Source: JBLNCE01 sp050260415
GTDB taxonomy: Bacteria > Bacillota > UBA4882 > JAAYXC01
Direction of reading: 5' to 3'
Length of the DNA stretch: 64,000 nt
NCBI GenBank assembly: GCA_050260415.1
Contig: JBLNCE010000111.1
Coordinates: 62,001-126,000 of the forward strand
The number at the start of each line of letters is the position of its first letter. Position 1 is the first letter of the stretch. The translations under genes were made by a program, and so were the position numbers. Below are positions 12,628 through 21,500 of this stretch, one piece after another. The notes below the pieces were generated by a model, which did no database searches, had not been told where the DNA came from, and saw nothing but the letters and a program-made list of their open reading frames with translations.

Positions 12628-12795
12628 ATGCTCAAGCTGCTCGGCATGGCAATCGCGCTGGGGGTGGCGGTCTATACGATGAGTTACGCCGGGCAAGTAT
12701 GGCGGGAGCGCAATCGTTTGGGAGCGGCGGCCGTGGCGGCTCTGGGCTTGGCCGTGGCGGCGCTTCCCATGTATATACTCTATTTCAAACCCTAG
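12628..12795 (+). CDS. Small two-span membrane protein (55 aa)
   Basis: A short open frame with GGAAGGGG nine bases before the ATG. It encodes two hydrophobic segments separated by the charged turn YAGQVWRERNRLG and ends in a short tail (YFKP). The good ribosome binding site and clean two-helix pattern support a real gene. Function unknown. It follows the UbiA-family gene by 68 bases and converges with gerC. Confidence 0.65.
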   Translation: MLKLLGMAIALGVAVYTMSYAGQVWRERNRLGAAAVAALGLAVAALPMYILYFKP

Positions 12796-12842
12796 GCATC
12801 TGCGCAGCGTCAGTCCTGAGCTGCCATCCATGCGCAGGCGCG

Positions 12843-14039
12843 TCATTCTCCGAGATGCGGGATCGGGGCTTCGCGCTGAAGACCGTATCTCCTGAGATTG
12901 ACCTTGACGTTCACGCTTATCGGGACTTCGGGGAATCTCTTCGTCCAGCCGAAAGCGACCCACGCGGACCAGGTGGGTACCTTGCCCCGGAAGTAGTTGC
13001 CGAAACCGAACGAATCGGCCTTGAATTCACGCTGCGCCCGCTCGATGACGCGCCGCAATTGGCCGGCGATGATGCGCGCGGCGGCTTGTTCAATCTTGCC
13101 TTCGTTGCCGCCGCTCATGTAGTCCTTTCCCGTTTCCGAACCCGTCAAGTCCGCTTCGGCTTTGATGCGTACCTTGACGGCGGCGCGCTCGCCGCTCAGC
13201 ACGGGGGTGATCCATGGCTGGGCCGAGGTAACTTGCAGGACGAGGCGCTTTCCGGCGGAGGTCGGGTCGGGCAGGCTAAAGAAGGTTTCGTTGAACCGGC
13301 CGGTCAGCATGCGGAGCGCTGGAACTTCCCTGGCGGGGAAGGACCCCACCATCCGGTCGCCCCGGAAAACCGCCACGCCGCCGAGCTGAACCTGCTTCGG
13401 CCCTCCGTTCCCCGTTTTTGGCGGCGGGATTAGGTAGGTCGCCAGGGGAGACTGCCCCAACCCTTCCATGGCTCTGACGAAATCATTGACCATGACGAGT
13501 TCGGTCTCGGCCGTGTAATTGGCGGTACGGACCAGGTCAAGCAGGTACTCCGCCGGGTTTTTTTCGATCTCCGGTTTGAGGGCCATGATCTCCTTGGCGC
13601 GGCCCTTGACGACCATGATTTGCATGGTGCGTCTGAACTCCCGGAATCGCGTGATGATTGATATGTAGCGTGTCAGGCCTTTCCGGGCGCTCTCCTCGCC
13701 AAAGATAATCATGCGGTTCTGGGCCAACGAAACGCGGCGGTTGACGACCCTGTTGATGGCTTCGAGTGCTTCAGGCACCGATAGGGCGGATTTCGTGACC
13801 ACTTCCACCGGCGCTCCCTCGCCGCCCCCGCCGCCGCCCCCGGAAGCGGCCGCCGCCAACTTGGTGGGAATAGCGATCTGGGCCGTGACCTCGACACGTT
13901 CGCCAGGCAGACTGTCAATCCCGAGCGAGATCACGAGCGCGAGATTTTCCAGTTCCTCGCGGTCCCAGCACCCGCTCAACGTGAGCATGAGCAGCATAAG
14001 AGAGGTGACTGCCAGCGCCGGATGGATCCGTTTGTTCAA
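12843..14039 (-). CDS. gerC: Ger(x)C-family spore germination lipoprotein
   Basis: Lipoprotein subunit of a GerA-type nutrient germinant receptor in the spore inner membrane. The signal peptide ends in the lipobox LTLSGC, followed by WDREELENLALV, the family hallmark. It starts at TTG 14039, with GGGAGG nine bases upstream and a TTGA overlap with gerB. The much longer open frame reaching 14312 runs back through gerB. A run of glycines (GGGGGGG) near residue 65 is a flexible linker. Predicted 398 aa. Confidence 0.93.
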   Translation of the reverse strand: MNKRIHPALAVTSLMLLMLTLSGCWDREELENLALVISLGIDSLPGERVEVTAQIAIPTKLAAAASGGGGGGGEGAPVEVVTKSALSVPEALEAINRVVNRRVSLAQNRMIIFGEESARKGLTRYISIITRFREFRRTMQIMVVKGRAKEIMALKPEIEKNPAEYLLDLVRTANYTAETELVMVNDFVRAMEGLGQSPLATYLIPPPKTGNGGPKQVQLGGVAVFRGDRMVGSFPAREVPALRMLTGRFNETFFSLPDPTSAGKRLVLQVTSAQPWITPVLSGERAAVKVRIKAEADLTGSETGKDYMSGGNEGKIEQAAARIIAGQLRRVIERAQREFKADSFGFGNYFRGKVPTWSAWVAFGWTKRFPEVPISVNVKVNLRRYGLQREAPIPHLGE

Positions 14040-15145
14040 TTGGCTTTGCCTCCCTTCTGGCGGCGTAGCAAAGCCAAGGCCAGCAAGAGGGGCGGCAGGA
14101 GGTAAAGAGGCAGGAGCGCATAGACCCTTAGTACCTCCAGGTCTAGTCGGGTAGCCTCGGCAAACGACGCCGGCAGCAGGCTTAAGCCGTAAGCGAGTAC
14201 ACCCAGGGGGAAAAGGAGGGGCCGATGGGTGGGTAAAGAAAAGGTGCGGGCAAAGGTGTACGTGGCGCCGTGGAAGACCGCCGCGAGGCCGATTGTGGCC
14301 GTAAAGAACCACAAGAAGACAAAGATTGCCTCCACGCGCTGGAAGAACTCGGCGATCGAGATTTGACGCGCCAGATGATAAATCGGAAAGATCAAGTGCT
14401 TGGTACCGGGATAGTCAAAGACCAACGTGAACACGATCACCGTCGTGACCATTATCAGGAAGCTTACGAGCAGCGCCGAGAGTCCGATCTTTCGCCGCCT
14501 CGATTCTTCCCTTAGTAAAGGCGCGATGAAGCCGAGGAGCGTGATCTCCGCGAAGATGAGACTCTTTGCCCATGATTTCCAGGCGATCTTGGCGAAACCG
14601 GTGCCCCACAAAGGCATTAGATTGGGAATTCTCATGCTGGGAATGGTCAGCAAGAAAACCAGCAGCACGAAGAGCAGGATATACGGTGTAAAAAGCATGG
14701 CCATGCGGCTGATGGTTTCGATGCCAAAGTAATTGGCGAGAATCAGGAGGGCGAGCAATAGACCGGTCAGAACGCCGATGGGCGTCCGGGGAAGCACGCC
14801 GATGACGAACGTCTCGGCGAACAACCGCATGACAATGGCCGTAATCGCCAGATAGGAGGCAAAAAAGATGAAGCCGGTCAAAAAGCTGAAAGGCCCGGCT
14901 ACTTTTTGCGCGATACCGATCAGATCTTCGCCGGGGAAACGCGCCAGGAGCGTGTCCATGAGGATGAACGCCACTAGGGTGACGAGAAAGGCGAACGTCA
15001 CCACGAGCCAACTGGCGGTGCCGCCGATACGGGCCATTTCGCGGGGGAAGCCCAGGAAGATCCGGGCGCTGATGGTGACAGCCAATAGCAATGTAGTCTC
15101 GCGGTGTCCCAGGCGTCCCACCGTGGTGGGGTTGAGATCGGTCAT
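14036..15145 (-). CDS. gerB: GerAB-family spore germination permease
   Basis: Ten-span amino acid permease-like subunit that senses the germinant. The start ATG at 15145 overlaps the gerA stop (ATGA) and follows GGAGGGCGG. Helices begin with TTLLLAVTISARIFLGFP, and FPREMARIGGTASWLVV is typical for the B subunit. About 369 aa. It works with GerA and GerC encoded on either side, and the three genes are translationally coupled. Confidence 0.95.
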   Translation of the reverse strand: MTDLNPTTVGRLGHRETTLLLAVTISARIFLGFPREMARIGGTASWLVVTFAFLVTLVAFILMDTLLARFPGEDLIGIAQKVAGPFSFLTGFIFFASYLAITAIVMRLFAETFVIGVLPRTPIGVLTGLLLALLILANYFGIETISRMAMLFTPYILLFVLLVFLLTIPSMRIPNLMPLWGTGFAKIAWKSWAKSLIFAEITLLGFIAPLLREESRRRKIGLSALLVSFLIMVTTVIVFTLVFDYPGTKHLIFPIYHLARQISIAEFFQRVEAIFVFLWFFTATIGLAAVFHGATYTFARTFSLPTHRPLLFPLGVLAYGLSLLPASFAEATRLDLEVLRVYALLPLYLLPPLLLALALLRRQKGGKAN

Positions 15146-16815
15146 GACTGGCAACCGCCCTCCTTTTCCGTCTCCGGTTGGTAGGTGCCGTCCGGCGACC
15201 AGTTTCTTATGCTCAGGCGCTGGCGGATGGTGTCCATTGGCCTAAGGTACCAGGGTCGATATGGCTGCCTAAAGATAGAGGGCCGGCTGACGCGGTCGGT
15301 ATTGCCGGGACGGTAAGGCGCGATGGGCGACATGAAAGGTACGCCGAAACTCTTGAGCGAGACCAGATGGACCGAAAGGGCCGTAATGCCGAAGGCCATC
15401 CCGAAGAAACCGAGAAAAGCGGCCAAGATGATGAAGACAAAGCGTAAAACCCGGAGCGAAAAGGCGGCGCTGTAGTTGGGCACGGCGAAGGAACTCAGGG
15501 CGGTTACCGCGACAATGATTATGAGGATGGGACTCACGATTGAAGCGGCGACGGCGGCCTGGCCGAGGATGAGCGCGCCCACGATCCCCAGCGTGGGTCC
15601 GATTACGGACGGAATCCGTACACCAGCCTCCCGGATCAGCTCAAAGGACCCCTCCATGATCAGCACTTCCACGATGGCTGGAAAAGGAACGTTTTCCCGC
15701 GCCGCCGCGATGGCCAGGAGCAGGTCAGTCGGGAGCATTTCCTGATGATAGTTGACGATGGCGATGTAGATTGCGGGGAGGAGCAGAGCGATGAAACCCG
15801 CAAAGAAACGCACGACCCGGACAAATGAGCCGTAGGGCCAACGCAGATAATAGTCCTCGGCCGTATGGATGAACATGGTGAAGGTGGCGGGGATAATGAG
15901 GGCAAAAGGGCTTGTTCCCATGACCAGGATGACGTGGCCTTCATTTAGAAAGGCCGCGCAACGATCGGGCCGTTCGGTGGCAATGGTCTGAGGTACCAAC
16001 GCCCGCGGGTGATCCTCGATCAATTGCTCGAGGGTGCCGGTGTCGTTGACGAAATCGATTTTGTCTCCGATCGCCTGCACGCGCCGGCGGACTTCCTTGA
16101 CGAGCTTGGGATTGGCCACTCCGTAGAGATACATGAGGGCCACATCCGCGCGGCTGCGCGCACCGACCGTGAAGATCTCCGTCACCAGGTTCGGCGCGCG
16201 CATCTGCCTCCGGATCGCCGCGGTATTTGGCCGCAGGGTCTCGACGAAACCTTCCTGGGGGCCGCGCACGACGCTCTCGGATTTGGGCTCACTGATGGTT
16301 CGGTGCTCCCAGCCTTTGGTCTCGACGGAGACAGCCTGGTCTAGGCCGTCGATGACCACCACGGACGAGCCGCCCACGATCTCCTGCGTCAGGTTCGTGT
16401 AAGTTCTGACCCTTTTTATCTGGTTGCCGGGAAGCAGGGCTTGCTCCACGTAGTCCATGGTGAGCTGCTCCCCGCTCCCGCCGATAGCGGCGGAGGCAAG
16501 GTACATCAGAGGTTGAAGGATCCCGAAGTTGGCGGCATTGCGGTCCGTCATCCCGTCCAGATAGGCGATGAAAGCTTGTCTATGGCTGGACCCCAAAGTG
16601 AAGCGGCGGATAATGAGGTCGACATTGGTGGGGGAGACGAAGATCGCCCGCAGCCGGGCAAGGTTCTCCTCAAGGCGCGGGGAAAGCCCATCGCTGGGTT
16701 CGGGCTTTTCCGCGTCAGGCCCGTACGGCCGCCGATCGCCGAGGGAAAATGTGTCCGGAATCGTAGACCGGTTGTGTCTGAATAGATGCCAGAGCTGTCT
16801 AAAGATTCCGGCCAT
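15142..16815 (-). CDS. gerA: GerAA-family spore germination protein
   Basis: A subunit of the germinant receptor, which forms an oligomeric channel in the spore inner membrane. Family landmarks are RRFTLGSSHRQAFIAYLDGM, VVVIDGLDQAVSVETKGWEHR (split as VVIDGLDQAV and VETKGWEHR), and the membrane domain with VEVLIMEGSFELIREAGVR cut as EGSFELIREAG. The ATG at 16815 has GAGGTG seven bases upstream. This is the first gene of gerA-gerB-gerC. Expression in the forespore is expected from the family; I could not identify a convincing sigma-G promoter. Confidence 0.95.
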   Translation of the reverse strand: MAGIFRQLWHLFRHNRSTIPDTFSLGDRRPYGPDAEKPEPSDGLSPRLEENLARLRAIFVSPTNVDLIIRRFTLGSSHRQAFIAYLDGMTDRNAANFGILQPLMYLASAAIGGSGEQLTMDYVEQALLPGNQIKRVRTYTNLTQEIVGGSSVVVIDGLDQAVSVETKGWEHRTISEPKSESVVRGPQEGFVETLRPNTAAIRRQMRAPNLVTEIFTVGARSRADVALMYLYGVANPKLVKEVRRRVQAIGDKIDFVNDTGTLEQLIEDHPRALVPQTIATERPDRCAAFLNEGHVILVMGTSPFALIIPATFTMFIHTAEDYYLRWPYGSFVRVVRFFAGFIALLLPAIYIAIVNYHQEMLPTDLLLAIAAARENVPFPAIVEVLIMEGSFELIREAGVRIPSVIGPTLGIVGALILGQAAVAASIVSPILIIIVAVTALSSFAVPNYSAAFSLRVLRFVFIILAAFLGFFGMAFGITALSVHLVSLKSFGVPFMSPIAPYRPGNTDRVSRPSIFRQPYRPWYLRPMDTIRQRLSIRNWSPDGTYQPETEKEGGCQS

Positions 16816-17071
16816 GGGCACACCTCATGCCGCGTCGTACGCGCGCGTGCGCTTAATCGTAATCGAGCGCGATTACGAGGCGCGAGCATCCTTTCGCTGA
16901 GTACGAGTACGAATGGATAACCGCATTCTTGGTCCCGCAGGAATGCCGGGATGATTACCCTTATAATGCACCAGTCAAGGTCGGGCTATGTGGAGGCGGT
17001 GAATCGTCCGTTCGGTTCTGCTTGGCCAAGAAAACCATATAAATTTCTGAGGGTGTGATATCGAGCGGACG
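16816..17071. other. Divergent intergenic region, gerA / SpoIVFA-like
   Basis: 256 bases between divergently read sporulation-type genes. It holds several short palindromes (for example CGTAATCGAGCGCGATTACG near 16857-16876) and a TATAAT near 16970 without a convincing -35. CATATAAA near 17035 resembles a sigma-E -10 but lacks a matching -35. Promoters must lie here but cannot be assigned with confidence. Confidence 0.4.
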
Positions 17072-17803
17072 GTGATGAGAATGTCGGAGCGGGACGAGGA
17101 ACTCGAACAGGCTAATTGGGTGGGGGATGATCTGGACGAGACACGGGGGGCGTGGCGCGGCCACCTCGGGCGGCAGGCACAGCGCATGGCGGTCGCGGTT
17201 TTGGTCGTCGTCATGCTCAGCGTCATCAGATTGGGCGGAAGACCGGGCAACTGGGTGCTCACGCAGATGCGCCACGCCATGGAGGCGGATTTTGCGCCGT
17301 TGCTTAATCAGGTCGCGGCGGCGCCGCGATGGCAGAGTCTGGCCGCCAGCCTTCGTGCCTGGTTGGCCCGGGAATGGCAGGTTACGGGGGAGAGCATGAC
17401 GCGGACAGGTGCGGCTGGCGCGCCACCTTCTTTGGTATGGCCGGTAAGTGGCGATTATCGTCTGGCGCGCATGCCAGGAGGCGGCTATGGGCTCAATCTG
17501 CAAGTCAGGGCCGGAACGCCGGTCCTCGCTGCCGCGGCCGGCATGGTTCAGGAGGTCAGGAGCGGATCGGCCGGCTTTAGCCTGGTCTTGACGCACGCGG
17601 ATGGCTGGCAAACGATATACGGCAACTGTCAGGGGGTCTTGGCCGCCAAGGGGGAACAGGTGCGCACCGGCCAGACGATCGCCTTGGTGGGGAGTGCGCC
17701 GCCGCCAACACCTTCGCATTTGCGTTTCGAGGTCTGGAGCCCCGAGGGTGAGGTGGACCCCCTGCCGTTCTTGACGGAAAGAGCCAATCATGTCCGGATC
17801 TAG
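17072..17803 (+). CDS. SpoIVFA-like membrane protein with degenerate M23 (LytM) domain
   Basis: Charged cytoplasmic amino terminus, one membrane span (about 38-54), an extracytoplasmic linker, and an M23 fold (about 118-235) with LQVRAGTPVLAAAAGMV and SHLRFEVW. The first zinc motif (HxxxD) of active LytM peptidases is missing: the equivalent stretch reads MPGGGYGLNL. This is the pattern of SpoIVFA, which regulates SpoIVFB and is itself processed. It overlaps the SpoIVFB-like gene by 14 bases. The GTG start at 17072 is uncertain; ATG 17081 is possible. Confidence 0.8.
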   Translation: MMRMSERDEELEQANWVGDDLDETRGAWRGHLGRQAQRMAVAVLVVVMLSVIRLGGRPGNWVLTQMRHAMEADFAPLLNQVAAAPRWQSLAASLRAWLAREWQVTGESMTRTGAAGAPPSLVWPVSGDYRLARMPGGGYGLNLQVRAGTPVLAAAAGMVQEVRSGSAGFSLVLTHADGWQTIYGNCQGVLAAKGEQVRTGQTIALVGSAPPPTPSHLRFEVWSPEGEVDPLPFLTERANHVRI

Positions 17804-18785
17804 CCGTCATAGGCGGTTGGCTCCCACCGCGTCCAAGTTACGGGTCAGCTTGAGCTGGCCCGTCTTGCTCCTGCTGTGTTTCTCGGTCTTAGCGGGCCGG
17901 TTGGTTGAGATGCTGCTGCTCGTCGCTTTGGTGCTTTCCCACGAATTGGCCCATCTGGCCGTGGCCGCCGGGTTGGGATGCAGAGCGACGGGGCTGCGCC
18001 TGACTCCTCTGGGCGGGGTCCTGGAGTGGGGCGCTGAGTCGGAACTGGTACCCGCGGTCGAGATGACCGTGGCGCTTGCGGGTCCTCTCCACCATCTACT
18101 GCTCATTTACCTGGCGGCGTTGGCCGGCCCCTTTTCCAGAGCGCTCGGCCCATATTGGCCCTTTTTTTTGCGGGCCAATCTTTCGTTGGCCCTCTTCAAC
18201 CTTCTTCCGATCTATCCCCTCGACGGCGGGCGCGTATTGCGGGCGCTCCTGGTGCAGTCACGCGGTTTCACCGCCGCGACCAGGATGGGATGGCGAGTCG
18301 GCCGGCGGCTCTCTGCCTGCCTGGTGTTTATGGGCCTGATCGCGCTCTTGACCGGCCGGGGACCGTTTCTTTGTTTGGCGGGTGTTTACCTGTTTCTCGG
18401 AAGGGATGAACATCATACTTATCATTTCGCCAACTATCTCCGGCTCCAGGAAAGGAAGCGCGCGCGGCTCGGACAGCCAGGCGGCCTTCCATTACGGCCG
18501 GTGGTGGTCGGCTCCGAAGCGCGCATCTGGAACAGTCTCTCCAAGTATGCCCATCGGCATTATCTCGTCTTTTGCGTGGTGGATGGGAGAGGCGGGGTCA
18601 TGGGCTGGGTCTCGGAGGAGGAGGCACTCGCGGCCGTTGCCAGGGCGGGATTGAACACGCGATTTGCCATGTTGGTCTCCGGCAGGGAAGGAGTTAGTAA
18701 CCCGTTGTCGAACGCATTCCAGAACCGATCTGGATCGTCCGCAGCCAAACGCCCGGATAGATTGGGAATGGGCCGTGGAGACTAA
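17790..18785 (+). CDS. spoIVFB: SpoIVFB-like site-2 metalloprotease
   Basis: Polytopic zinc protease; the family member SpoIVFB releases pro-sigma-K in the mother cell. HELAH (51-55) is the zinc-binding motif, and NLLPIYPLDGG (137-147) supplies the third ligand Asp. A CBS-like soluble domain follows the spans (about 225-300), as in SpoIVFB, where it senses nucleotides. It directly follows and overlaps the SpoIVFA-like gene, which supports the assignment. About 331 aa. Confidence 0.86.
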   Translation: MSGSSRHRRLAPTASKLRVSLSWPVLLLLCFSVLAGRLVEMLLLVALVLSHELAHLAVAAGLGCRATGLRLTPLGGVLEWGAESELVPAVEMTVALAGPLHHLLLIYLAALAGPFSRALGPYWPFFLRANLSLALFNLLPIYPLDGGRVLRALLVQSRGFTAATRMGWRVGRRLSACLVFMGLIALLTGRGPFLCLAGVYLFLGRDEHHTYHFANYLRLQERKRARLGQPGGLPLRPVVVGSEARIWNSLSKYAHRHYLVFCVVDGRGGVMGWVSEEEALAAVARAGLNTRFAMLVSGREGVSNPLSNAFQNRSGSSAAKRPDRLGMGRGD

Positions 18786-18808
18786 GAGCCTGGGGACGAA
18801 GGCAAATC

Positions 18809-20674
18809 TTGTTTTACATACGGGGTGGACTCCTGAATCTCGCGGATCGTATCGAGAAGATCCTGGGAACTGTACAAAAACCCACACGTTACCTGGGCGG
18901 AGAATGGAACGCCTCCGTTCGGTCATGGGATGACGCGCGTCTGCGCGTGGCTTTGGGCTATCCTGACGTCTACGAGGTCGGGCAGTCCCATCTCGGCCTG
19001 CGTATCCTCTATGGCTTGATCAACGATTCCCAGGACTTCCTGGCCGAAAGGTTCTACGCCCCCTGGCCGGACATGGAGGGCGCCATGCGACGCGAGGGCA
19101 TCCCCCTTTTCAGCCTTGAATCGTGGCGTCCGGTCCGCGATTTCGATCTGCTCGGCTTCTCCCTGCAGTATGAACTGACTTACAGCAATATTCTCGGTCT
19201 CATAGCCCTGGCCGGCCTCCCGTTGCGTGCCCGGGAGCGCGGGGAGGGATTGCCGCTCGTGGTCGGAGGCGGGCCTTGCGCTTACAATCCCGAACCGCTG
19301 GCGGATTTCTTCGACCTGTTTTTCCTTGGCGAGGCGGAGGAAGGCATGATGGAGATCCTCGCGCAGTTCGCCTCCGACAAGGCTCAGGCACTGCCCAAGA
19401 AGACAATCCTCGCGCATCTGGCGGCGATTCCAGGGGTGTACGTCCCGTCCCTCTATGATGTGTCCTATAACGGTGACGGGACGGTATCCGGCGTGGCCGC
19501 CGCGCCCGGCGCCCGCCTCCCGGTCAGGAAAAGGCTCATCGCCGCCCTGGATAAGGCCTATTTCCCCTCATGTTTCGTCGTTCCCCATCAGGAGATCGTT
19601 CACGATCGGGGCATGGTCGAGATCCTTCGCGGTTGCACCCATGGATGCCGGTTCTGCCAGGCCGGCATGGTCTACCGGCCGGTGCGCACGCGCTCGGCAG
19701 CCGTCGTGGAAGAGCAGGCGGACGCCTTGCTCGCCGCCACCGGTTTCGAAGAGGTGACCCTCACCTCGCTCAGCAGTACCGACCATCCGGAGATCGGCGG
19801 CTTGCTCCAGAGTCTCCTCGAAAAGTACCGTGGACGCAAGATTAACGTCAGCCTGCCGTCATTGCGCGCGGATCGTTTCTCGCTGGAGCTTGCCGAACGC
19901 ATGCAAGGCTCCCGAAAGACCTCCCTGACCTTCGCGCCCGAGGCGGGTAGCCAGCGCCTGCGCCAGGTCATTAATAAGGACTTGACCGAGGAGGAGATCC
20001 TGGCAACGGCCGAAGCGGCATTTGCCGGTGGTTGGGAACGGCTGAAGCTGTACTTCATGATCGGACTCCCCGGGGAAACCGAGGCGGACCTCGAGGCTCT
20101 GGCCTCACTGGCCAAGAACGTCCTCGCCATCGGACGGCGGTATTCAAAAAGAGCCCAGGTGACGGTCAGTATCTCGACTTTCGTCTCCAAGGCCCATACG
20201 CCCTTTCAATGGCGCGCCCAGCTTCCTTTGGCCGAGATCAAGTCCCGTCAAAGCTTGCTGCAAAACCTGATCAAGGGACGCGGTTTGGAACTGCAGTGGC
20301 ACCAAGCGGAACAGAGCGTCCTCGAGGGAGTCTTCGCCCGCGGCGACCGCAAGTTGGGCGCGGCGCTGGAGGAGGCGTACAGACTGGGGTGCAGATTCGA
20401 CGGTTGGAGCGAGTGGTTTGATTACCCCGCTTGGCAGCGCGCTTTTACTTCCGCCGGGATCGATCCGGCTTTTTATGCGTCTCGTCGCCGTGACTACGAT
20501 GAGACCTTGCCCTGGGACCACCTTGATACCGGTGTCGACAAGGCATTCTTGATCGAGGAGGATCGGCGGGCAGAGAGGGCGGAGATGACCGGCGACTGCC
20601 GCGACGGGATCTGTTCCGGCTGCGGCGTGTGTACGGCTTTTTGCCTTCCGTTACCGGGGAGAGGGAGAGTTTGA
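18809..20674 (+). CDS. TIGR03960-family radical SAM protein
   Basis: 621-residue protein with an amino-terminal cobalamin-binding-like domain (GYPDVYEVGQSHLGLRILYG region) and a radical SAM core with RGCTHGCRFCQAGMVYRP, where the CxxxCxxC binds the [4Fe-4S] cluster. The carboxyl end has further cysteines (CRDGICSGCGVCTAFC). The family is always beside a DUF2344 partner, as here, in front of ribonuclease G. The reaction is unknown; an RNA or ribosome-linked modification has been suggested from context. The TTG at 18809 is weakly supported; a CTG at 18833 has a better spaced GGGGTGG. Confidence 0.88.
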   Translation: MFYIRGGLLNLADRIEKILGTVQKPTRYLGGEWNASVRSWDDARLRVALGYPDVYEVGQSHLGLRILYGLINDSQDFLAERFYAPWPDMEGAMRREGIPLFSLESWRPVRDFDLLGFSLQYELTYSNILGLIALAGLPLRARERGEGLPLVVGGGPCAYNPEPLADFFDLFFLGEAEEGMMEILAQFASDKAQALPKKTILAHLAAIPGVYVPSLYDVSYNGDGTVSGVAAAPGARLPVRKRLIAALDKAYFPSCFVVPHQEIVHDRGMVEILRGCTHGCRFCQAGMVYRPVRTRSAAVVEEQADALLAATGFEEVTLTSLSSTDHPEIGGLLQSLLEKYRGRKINVSLPSLRADRFSLELAERMQGSRKTSLTFAPEAGSQRLRQVINKDLTEEEILATAEAAFAGGWERLKLYFMIGLPGETEADLEALASLAKNVLAIGRRYSKRAQVTVSISTFVSKAHTPFQWRAQLPLAEIKSRQSLLQNLIKGRGLELQWHQAEQSVLEGVFARGDRKLGAALEEAYRLGCRFDGWSEWFDYPAWQRAFTSAGIDPAFYASRRRDYDETLPWDHLDTGVDKAFLIEEDRRAERAEMTGDCRDGICSGCGVCTAFCLPLPGRGRV

Positions 20675-21369
20675 GCACCCTTTGGCGCTGCCGGCTGGCA
20701 AAGCTGGGGCGGATGAGATTCCTATCACATCTCGACCTGATGCGCACCCTCACGCGGGCCTTTCAACGGGTGGATTTGGCGTTGGTCTACTCGGGCGGCT
20801 ATCACCCGCATCCCTTGCTCTCCTTCGGGCCGGCTCTCGCCGTCGGGGTGGAAAGCATCGGCGAATACTTTGACGTCACGCTCGGGGTGGAGGCGACCAG
20901 GGAAACGCTGCTAGAGCGGATTAACGCCGGACTCCCGGGCGGAATCGCCCTCCTGGACGCATGCGCGATGCCGGCCGGCGGGCCTTCCTTGGCCGCGCGC
21001 ATCAATGCGGCCTCCTACCGTGTTTGGCTCCCGGGTGTTCTGGATACGGAAGGCATCGCTTCCCTCTGGAGCCGGGAGAGCATCCCCGTGGCGAGGACAA
21101 ACGCCGACGGTACGCGTAGGGTAGTGGATCTGCGCCCGCTGCTCCTGGCGGTCGCACCGACCGATCCATCCGGCGGTGTATTGGACATCCTCGGCGTCAC
21201 GGGGAGCGCCGGGAACCTGCGTCCGGAAGAACTGCTGCGTTTCGTATCAGGTCTCGCGCCCAGCCGGATCTTGCGTACCGGTCTCTATCTGCGGGCGGGG
21301 GAAACCTTGGTTGAGCCGATGTACGGGCAGGCTGCAAACTGGAAAGAGATATTACCGCCGCGGGCATAA
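20671..21369 (+). CDS. TIGR03936/DUF2344-family partner of radical SAM protein
   Basis: 232-residue protein with the conserved amino-terminal RCRLAKLGRMRFLSHLDLMRT split as KLGRMRFLSHLDLMR, and YSGGYHPHPLLSFGPALAVG split as YHPHPLLSFGPAL. The TTG at 20671 overlaps the preceding stop (TTGA) and has GAGAGGGAGAG upstream, so the two proteins are translationally coupled. In some lineages the two are fused, which suggests a complex. Molecular role unknown. Confidence 0.86.
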   Translation: MSTLWRCRLAKLGRMRFLSHLDLMRTLTRAFQRVDLALVYSGGYHPHPLLSFGPALAVGVESIGEYFDVTLGVEATRETLLERINAGLPGGIALLDACAMPAGGPSLAARINAASYRVWLPGVLDTEGIASLWSRESIPVARTNADGTRRVVDLRPLLLAVAPTDPSGGVLDILGVTGSAGNLRPEELLRFVSGLAPSRILRTGLYLRAGETLVEPMYGQAANWKEILPPRA

Positions 21370-21500
21370 ACTAAAAATAGGGTATATGCGGCCAGAGCCT
21401 CCAGGCGTTCGATCGTATCACGCGGGCCCGGTCGAGGCCGCGCCATCCCACCCCATCCAGGGCTTGCGCCCAAAATTCTTGTGTGTCTGGGGATGGTCTT

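Noticed and set aside
12843..14312. 489-residue reading of gerC with a long Pro/Arg-rich amino terminus
   Set aside because: The extension is antisense-like sequence through gerB. The signal peptide, lipobox and Shine-Dalgarno sequence place the start at TTG 14039.
16965..16980. TATAAT near 16970 as promoter for the SpoIVFA-like gene
   Set aside because: No -35 element at 16-18 bases, and a sporulation gene is expected to use another sigma factor.
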